DNA of 9,020 bases from Candidatus Uhrbacteria bacterium (GTDB taxonomy: Bacteria > Patescibacteriota > Patescibacteriia > UBA9934 > GWF2-40-263): contig CAIKXH010000065.1 of NCBI GenBank assembly GCA_903831335.1, positions 1 to 9,020 of the forward strand, written 5' to 3'. This document shows positions 6,006-9,020 of this stretch, piece by piece. How positions within the stretch are numbered: position 1 is the first letter of the stretch; each line of letters opens with the position of its first letter. Under the pieces are notes generated by a model that worked only from the letters and a program-made list of their open reading frames with translations, did not search any database and was not told where the DNA came from. Position numbers and translations under genes: made by a program.

Positions 6006-6061
6006 GAATATCAAATGGATTTACTAGGCGCAAGCTTACTGAGTCCATACGCAAGATATTC
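6006..6061 (+). repeat. module A2: 56-nt structured RNA element with GCAA tetraloop
   Basis: GAATATC (6006-6012) pairs with GATATTC (6055-6061); TGGATTT (6016-6022) pairs with GAGTCCA (6041-6047); TAGGC-GCAA-GCTTA (6025-6038) forms the tip. Relative to A1 (3467-3522), four base pairs change on both sides and the tetraloop stays GNRA. The unpaired AAA after the first strand and TACGCA before the last are kept in both copies. Confidence 0.82.
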
Positions 6062-6126
6062 ACGGCCCATACTGCCTTCGGGAAGTCACTGGGCCCCTTG
6101 CCTCCGGCTTTGTGAAATGAATTCCA

Positions 6127-6182
6127 TGTCATTCTGAGCAAAGCGAAGAATCTCGCGATCCTTCCCTACGTTCAGGATGACA
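6127..6182. repeat. REP-like palindrome of the TGTCATTCTGAGC type
   Basis: The arms are TGTCATTCTGAGC (6127-6139) and, inverted, TGTCATCCTGAAC (6170-6182), with inner GAAGAATC and GATCCTTC around a CGCGA-like centre. Short palindromes of this general wording are widespread intergenic repeats in bacteria. It lies between module A2 and the next small ORF. Confidence 0.7.
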
Positions 6183-6236
6183 AGGCGTTTCAATAGTTCG
6201 AACGGTCATCGCAATGCGATTGACCTGGAGGTTCCT

Positions 6237-6371
6237 ATGAGCCACGAGGAATGCATCGCTGCGGGCATCAACCCGCGCCACGCGAACAACCCCCTGCTCT
6301 GCGGCTGGTGTCTGTCGGCCCTCGGTCTCGTGCCCATCCTGGGCGCGATCGGATGGGCCCTCGGCCTCTAG
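6237..6371 (+). CDS. 44-aa small protein, cysteine-containing with hydrophobic C-terminus
   Basis: This ORF is not recognised. It starts at ATG 6237 with GGAGG (6227-6231) 5 nt upstream, and a GCAATGC-type hairpin immediately precedes that site. The N-terminus MSHEECIAAGINPRHANNP is polar with Cys6. Then LLCGWCLSALG carries a C-x2-C pair (Cys22, Cys25) that opens a hydrophobic stretch running to the end, through LVPILGAIGWALGL. It could be a one-helix membrane peptide or a bacteriocin-like or leader-type peptide. These are guesses from composition; no double-glycine leader is evident. It has the same length as two other ORFs of the block (3868-4002 and 7473-7607), but no clear sequence similarity to them. 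Codon choice is G+C-rich. Confidence 0.65.
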   Translation: MSHEECIAAGINPRHANNPLLCGWCLSALGLVPILGAIGWALGL

Positions 6372-6877
6372 CTACCAGTTTCCGTCAGGTAAGCGCACCC
6401 TGACGGCCGCGATACGTTCGTCTTTCCCATTTCCACCTGATTGGTTCAGGACTCGGAAGAAGGGATCACGGATGGTCGCAGATAGCGCACCACCCGCTCG
6501 GCATGATCAGCGTTAGATCAGCGAGCAATACGAATAGGCACCCAAGGAGGGTGTAAACAATGCTGAAGGACAGCCGCAACGTCGACACATTCCGGTAAGG
6601 CGGTCGACGCCAAGAATAGGGATAAGGTTCTGCCCAACTCAGAATCTTATGAGGGTCAAAAAATTCTTACTGTCCTCTCCCCCCTCAAACCCGTGAGTCT
6701 TACCAAAAGTTGGGGCGGCTCGTGTGCGAGAGCTTCTCTCTTCGCCACGATGCGCGCGTCAGAAGTTTCATTCTCATTGTCTTTTGAGTGTCAAACACGT
6801 CCAGAACCCCGGCCCGGATTTCACCCATCGGCCGACGTGGATCAACTGGGCTTCACCTCGCCTGCACAGGAGGATGC
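6372..6877 (+). ncRNA. structured inter-ORF stretch with a possible 12-codon ORF
   Basis: After the hairpin at 6382-6406 the stretch holds CGGATGGT/ACCACCCG (one mismatch, about 6473-6496), a CACCC/GGGTG hairpin that encloses the AAGGAGG box near 6540-6553, CGTCGAC/GTCGACG (6580-6609) with CCGGTAAGG in its loop, ATAAGGTTCTG/CAGAATCTTAT (6622-6650, one G-U) and GGCTCG/CGAGAGC (about 6716-6731). A 12-codon ORF (6560-6598, MLKDSRNVDTFR) follows the AAGGAGG box but with 10-nt spacing, unlike its neighbours, and is only a candidate. Confidence 0.5.
6382..6406 (+). ncRNA. post-ORF hairpin with TAAG-containing loop
   Basis: CCGTCAGG (6382-6389) and CCTGACGG (6399-6406) form a perfect 8-bp stem 10 nt after the 44-aa ORF stop. 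The loop begins TAAGCGC, similar to the GTAAGGCG loop at 4089-4096. No U-tract follows, so it is not called a terminator. Confidence 0.6.
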
Positions 6878-6928
6878 ATGACCCGCTTCTGCGACAGTCG
6901 CAGCATTGGCGTTCAGCTGCCGATGTAA
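6878..6928 (+). CDS. possible 16-codon mini-ORF
   Basis: AGGAG (6868-6872) is followed exactly 5 nt later by ATG 6878, the spacing seen for the clear ORFs of this block. The peptide is MTRFCDSRSIGVQLPM and ends at TAA 6926-6928. It could be a leader peptide or a chance start. A perfect long-range stem begins two bases after its stop. No function is suggested. Confidence 0.35.
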   Translation: MTRFCDSRSIGVQLPM

Positions 6929-7065
6929 GCGTGTACAAGGAAAAATCAAACTTACTTAGATTCAGGACAGAACACCTTGTACACCGTAGGTTTTCGCCCC
7001 TTCCCAACACGGAGCGAATAGGACCACCATATCCGACAAGCTGAAGCTGACACGACGTTGGACTC

Positions 7066-7153
7066 GCGCGACGGCCGTGGCTGAAGAGCACTCCTCTTCA
7101 CCACGGTCCGTCGCGCAGCTCTCAGAGACCATGAGCTTGCTCGTGGCATCTGA
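7066..7153 (+). repeat. module C3: two-hairpin structured RNA element
   Basis: Hairpin 1 pairs GCGCGACGGCCGTGG (7066-7080) with CCACGGTCCGTCGCGC (7101-7116) apart from one bulged base, extended by TGAAGAG/CTCTTCA (7082-7088, 7094-7100), about 22 bp in all. Hairpin 2 keeps TCAGAGA (7122-7128) and CATCTGA (7147-7153) around CCATGAGC/GCTCGTGG with a TT loop. It is the most regular of the three copies. Confidence 0.8.
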
Positions 7154-7168
7154 CACGCTGAACAGAAA

Positions 7169-7206
7169 GATTGCTTCGTCGTCGAGGACTCCTCCTCGCA
7201 ACGACA
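7169..7206. repeat. REP-like sequence of the GTCATTGCGAGG...GAAGCAATC type
   Basis: On the minus strand it begins TGTCGTTGCGAGGAGG and ends CGACGAAGCAATC. This resembles a common bacterial intergenic palindromic repeat. The inner stem is GAGGA/TCCTC (7184-7188, 7193-7197). The assignment is from memory of the wording and not from a search. Confidence 0.5.
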
Positions 7207-7310
7207 AAACAACCTAGAATCATCGTATCTAAAAACAGTCTCGCGCCCTATCGGCATCATAAGCTCTTGTGATGTGAATAGGTCGAAAGACCGTTCTCTC
7301 CCTCAAAGCG

Positions 7311-7336
7311 AAAAAAACACCTTCGGGTGTTTTTTG
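7311..7336 (+). terminator. intrinsic terminator ending the central unit
   Basis: AAAAAACACC, a TTCG tetraloop (7322-7325) and GGTGTTTTTT make a textbook hairpin whose 3' arm runs into the U-tract. It is symmetrical and may act in both directions. It ends the plus-strand unit that starts at the 3135-3163 promoter. Confidence 0.92.
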
Positions 7337-7369
7337 TTTGGTTTCTTCAACAAAATTGTTGACAAACGA

Positions 7370-7398
7370 TTGACAATTTTCAAAAATACTGGTAGGTT
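7370..7398 (+). promoter_or_regulatory. promoter of the second small unit
   Basis: TTGACA (7370-7375), a 17-nt spacer and TAGGTT (7393-7398), preceded by TGG as an extended -10, lie 34 nt after the terminator. A second TTGACA at 7359-7364 overlaps upstream but has no good -10 at the right distance. Transcription would begin near 7405. Confidence 0.68.
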
Positions 7399-7472
7399 TA
7401 ATCCTCTTCCAAACGAAAGGAAGGGGTTTGACAGCGGCACGCCGAAAACAAAAAAGGAAAGAGGTGACGGTC

Positions 7473-7607
7473 ATGAGATCTGAGACTGAGCGCAAGATGA
7501 GCGACGCCACAAGAAGCACCCTACGGACACATGCAATGTCGAGGAATCCATTTTTGGATGACCCCATGGCCATCAGGCCACACATGCATTGCCCCGGCGG
7601 CAGCTAG
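7473..7607 (+). CDS. 44-aa methionine- and arginine-rich small protein
   Basis: This ORF is not recognised. ATG 7473 follows GAGGTGA (7461-7467), and the ORF is the only one in a compact unit with its own promoter (7370-7398) and terminator (7724-7760), which supports it being real. The product is polar: MRSETERKMSDATRSTLR at the start, then THAMSRNPFLDDPMAI, and a tail RPHMHCPGGS with a single Cys and two His. There is no hydrophobic segment and no signal peptide. An alternative is that the transcript acts as a small RNA of about 350 nt and the ORF is incidental. It shares 44-codon length, but no evident similarity, with two ORFs of the larger unit. Confidence 0.6.
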   Translation: MRSETERKMSDATRSTLRTHAMSRNPFLDDPMAIRPHMHCPGGS

Positions 7608-7723
7608 CGCTCGTTCTCAAACGCCTCTCTCATAGATCTCCCTACACCACGATCATTTTGTCTTCGTGAACCCTGGTGCTCCTCAACCGAGTGAGCAGAC
7701 CCCTTCCTTTCCGCAAACACAAA

Positions 7724-7760
7724 ACCACCCTGAGACACTCAATGGGTGGTCTTTTTATTT
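7724..7760. terminator. bidirectional intrinsic terminator between converging units
   Basis: ACCACCC (7724-7730) pairs with GGGTGGT (7744-7750), with inner TGAG/CTCA around ACA, followed on the plus strand by CTTTTTATTT. On the minus strand the same hairpin is followed by TTTTGTGTTTG. It sits directly against the stop codon of the TrmB-like gene, so it can end both transcripts. Confidence 0.9.
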
Positions 7761-8539
7761 CAGGAAAACTTTTTTGATGGATATCCCTCTGCCCCTTTCC
7801 ACGCAAGATGAAATAATGCACGCACAGCATCTGCAATTTCTTGACTTGTAATCACCACCGACAACAATGCGGAACGATAGGAAAAAAGGAACACGTAATT
7901 TTGCCTAATCACAATACTTCCATGAATCGGAAATTCGTTTGCGGGTAAAAATCGCCATTCCCCAACTCCTGCATCCACAATTTTTGATTCATCGAATTCA
8001 GACATGGTCACAAGAACTTTATGCGGAGTTCTTTTTTCACGCAATGTTTTCAAATGCATGTCGCGTTCATGTGTCATCAATTCCTTTGTCGCATTCACAT
8101 CATCAAGTGGCAAAATTTCTAGCCACTCTCCATCCATAGCTTCAAACAAAGCTCTCACGGTTTTAATTCCCTCTGGACCTTCCAAATATCTGATCTGAGG
8201 TTTTGCCCCTTCTGTATTAAACAGTGCCAAAAATAATGGAAGTTTCTTTTCAAATTCTGTTTGCTTTTCTTCAATTTCTTTTTGTTGAATCCTCAAAATA
8301 GAAAGTAATCGATCCGGACTCTCTGGAACGTAAAAACGTTTCTTTCCTTTCACAAATGTACTCATGAGCCCACGTGATGACAACGCTTCAATCATGACAT
8401 ACGTTGTCGCACGATTCACCTTTGCTTTATGAGAAATATCCTGAACAGGCGCAGGTCCGAGTTCAAGGGACGAAAGATAAACCTGAGCCTCTTTATCAGA
8501 GAGCCCAAGATGTTTTAATTCCGTGAGAAGTTGATCCAT
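7760..8539 (-). CDS. TrmB-family transcriptional regulator
   Basis: The 259-residue protein is a DNA-binding regulator of the TrmB type. Residues 1-70 form a winged helix-turn-helix: LKHLGLSDKEAQVYLSSLELG, then VQDISHKAKVNRATTYVMIEAL and the wing KGKKRFYVPESPDRLL. A coiled-coil-like helix follows (about 80-105, QQKEIEEKQTEFEKKL), and then the C-terminal effector domain beginning near the IRYLEGPEGIKTVRALFEAM segment. TrmB proteins often sense sugars, but many relatives in small genomes have no known ligand. The partial glycosyltransferase upstream, on the same strand, makes a role in surface sugar metabolism possible but not shown. The ATG at 8539 has no Shine-Dalgarno. The start codon lies 8 nt from an inverted heptamer array. 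Confidence 0.88.
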   Translation of the reverse strand: MDQLLTELKHLGLSDKEAQVYLSSLELGPAPVQDISHKAKVNRATTYVMIEALSSRGLMSTFVKGKKRFYVPESPDRLLSILRIQQKEIEEKQTEFEKKLPLFLALFNTEGAKPQIRYLEGPEGIKTVRALFEAMDGEWLEILPLDDVNATKELMTHERDMHLKTLREKRTPHKVLVTMSEFDESKIVDAGVGEWRFLPANEFPIHGSIVIRQNYVFLFSYRSALLSVVITSQEIADAVRALFHLAWKGAEGYPSKKFS

Positions 8540-8547
8540 AAAAAAGA

Positions 8548-8625
8548 GAATGATGAAGTAAGAATAAAGGAGTATGAATACGCCTTATCACGTATTCATA
8601 ATTCATGCTCCATAATTCATTATTC
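8548..8625. repeat. inverted heptamer array between glycosyltransferase and TrmB-like gene
   Basis: The left arm (8548-8582) divides into GAATGAT, GAAGTAA, GAATAAA, GGAGTAT, GAATACG. The right arm (8591-8625), read on the minus strand, divides into GAATAAT, GAATTAT, GGAGCAT, GAATTAT, GAATACG. Each arm is exactly 35 nt, with an 8-nt spacer. The GGAG unit sits at different positions, as if the units were shuffled or the copy number slipped. Confidence 0.8.
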
Positions 8626-8628
8626 AAA

Positions 8629-9020
8629 TTATACCAGACTCTGAAGAACCTTCCATGTTTCTTCTGCTGTTTTTTTCCAATCAAACTGAACCGAACGAAG
8701 AGATCCTTTTTGACGTAATTGTTCTTGAAGTGTGTTGTTTTCTGCCAATTGTTTCATGGCTCTTACCCACTCTTTTGGATCCTCTGGAGAAACAAACAGG
8801 GCAGCGTCCCCAATCACTTCATGATGAACAGGAATATCAGAAACAAGAAGCGGTGTTCCACAATTCATGGCCTCCACATTCGGAATGCCAAATCCTTCAT
8901 ACCAGGAAGGAAATAAAAACGCGGTCGCGGCATTCATGAGAGCCGCAACATCTGCATCTTCAAGATATCCAAGAACACGAATCTGTTCTCTTGCAGCAGA
9001 TCGATCGATCCAATTTTTCA
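8629..9020 (-). CDS. glycosyltransferase, GT4-type C-terminal domain (N-terminus beyond window)
   Basis: The frame is open to the window edge and ends at TAA 8631-8629, giving about 129 C-terminal residues. It carries the family-4-type signatures: VLGYLEDADVAALMNAA, then FLFPSWYEGFGIPNVEAM with the E-x7-E motif (the Glu in YEGFG and the Glu in VEAM) that contacts the nucleotide-sugar donor, GTPLLVSDIP and GDAALFVSPEDP, ending in a helix with WKKTAEETWKVLQSL. Enzymes of this type transfer a sugar from a nucleotide donor, commonly to lipid- or cell-surface glycans. Acceptor and sugar cannot be told from this part. An ATG at 8937 is internal, since conserved residues continue upstream of it. Confidence 0.93.
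   Translation of the reverse strand, partial: KNWIDRSAAREQIRVLGYLEDADVAALMNAATAFLFPSWYEGFGIPNVEAMNCGTPLLVSDIPVHHEVIGDAALFVSPEDPKEWVRAMKQLAENNTLQEQLRQKGSLRSVQFDWKKTAEETWKVLQSLV

Larger units (their letters stand above)
5707..6236 (+). ncRNA. structured inter-ORF RNA with modules C2 and A2 and a palindromic repeat
   Basis: No gene is supported in this 530-nt stretch. In order it holds CGGAGGTATC (5739-5748) without a usable start, a GGTAAGTG motif (5754-5761) as in other post-ORF hairpins, module C2 (5868-5934), the purine box GAGGAGAGAGC (5965-5975), module A2 (6006-6061), a GCC-TTCG-GG motif near 6073-6081, a REP-like palindrome (6127-6182) and GGTCATCGC-AAT-GCGATTGACC (6204-6225) just before the next ribosome binding site. 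The order C, purine box, A is informative: A1 is also preceded by a purine box. Confidence 0.65.
6929..7310 (+). ncRNA. structured 3' region of the central unit, with module C3
   Basis: No gene is supported. The stretch contains GTGTACAAGG/CCTTGTACAC (6931-6940, 6975-6984, perfect 10 bp), module C3 (7066-7153), a GTCG..GAGGA/TCCTC..CGAC hairpin (7178-7205) inside a REP-like sequence, a branched hairpin CCTAT/ATAGG (7247-7282) enclosing CATCATAA/TTGTGATG, and GGTC-GAAA-GACC (7281-7292). ATAGG and GGTC share two bases, so these last two compete or stack. The intrinsic terminator follows at 7311. Confidence 0.65.

Noticed and set aside
5795..6115. 106-codon plus-strand frame over modules C2 and A2
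   Set aside because: No SD, and it covers two modules whose substitutions follow base pairing and not codon positions.
6382..6406. Perfect hairpin after the 44-aa ORF as an intrinsic terminator
   Set aside because: No U-tract follows; the downstream bases are CCGCGATACG.
6693..7091. Several 60-106-codon frames on both strands
   Set aside because: They overlap each other and the hairpins, have no SD, and show no recognisable protein pattern. Only the 16-codon ORF at 6878 has a proper start signal.
3289..7310. Group I or group II intron or a diversity-generating retroelement
   Set aside because: No reverse transcriptase, no homing endonuclease, no recognisable domain V or group I core, and no template/variable repeat pair was found. 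The four-helix-bundle gene at 485 is far away and not Avd in context.
3135..7336. Integrated copy of a single-stranded RNA phage (Leviviricetes), suggested by length, heavy structure and SD hairpins
   Set aside because: No RNA-dependent RNA polymerase motifs, no maturation or coat protein was recognised, and DNA promoter and terminator elements fit a chromosomal transcription unit.

Overview
The window looks like part of a small-genome bacterial chromosome, possibly Candidate Phyla Radiation (Patescibacteria). That placement is an inference. It rests on compact A+T-leaning genes without Shine-Dalgarno (SD) sites, a 23S-IVS-type four-helix-bundle gene, a short HolB-like protein without a zinc module, and intergenic heptamer arrays. 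No rRNA, tRNA, CRISPR, transposase, integrase or reverse transcriptase is visible.

Left flank (1-2928, all minus strand, read right to left): a HolB-like DNA polymerase III delta' gene overlaps a seven-Asp-box lipoprotein gene by ATGA. A four-helix-bundle gene bracketed by inverted heptamer arrays follows, then the 5' part of frr. Right flank (7760-9020, minus strand): a TrmB-like regulator and the C-terminal part of a family-4-type glycosyltransferase.

Centre (about 3135-7760, plus strand): a G+C-richer block unlike either flank. It opens with a near-consensus extended -10 promoter (3135-3163) and closes with an intrinsic terminator (7311-7336). Between them, short ORFs with strong SD sites (57, 44, 432 and 44 aa, plus 16- and 12-codon mini-ORFs) alternate with long non-coding stretches full of hairpins. 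The stretches are built from duplicated modules. A 56-nt module (A1, A2) has 11 substitutions between copies; eight form four compensatory base-pair changes and one is the variable base of a GNRA loop. A two-hairpin module (C1, C2, C3) also keeps its pairing while its sequence changes. This is direct evidence for structured RNA under selection. A terminator-like hairpin at 3330-3397 may attenuate the transcript. A second small unit (promoter 7370-7398, a 44-aa ORF, terminator 7724-7760) follows.

I recognise none of the central proteins or RNA modules. The best description is an undescribed mosaic of structured RNA and small ORFs, probably acquired from elsewhere. Its function is unknown. Four intergenic sites in the window also carry inverted arrays of degenerate 7- or 8-nt repeats.
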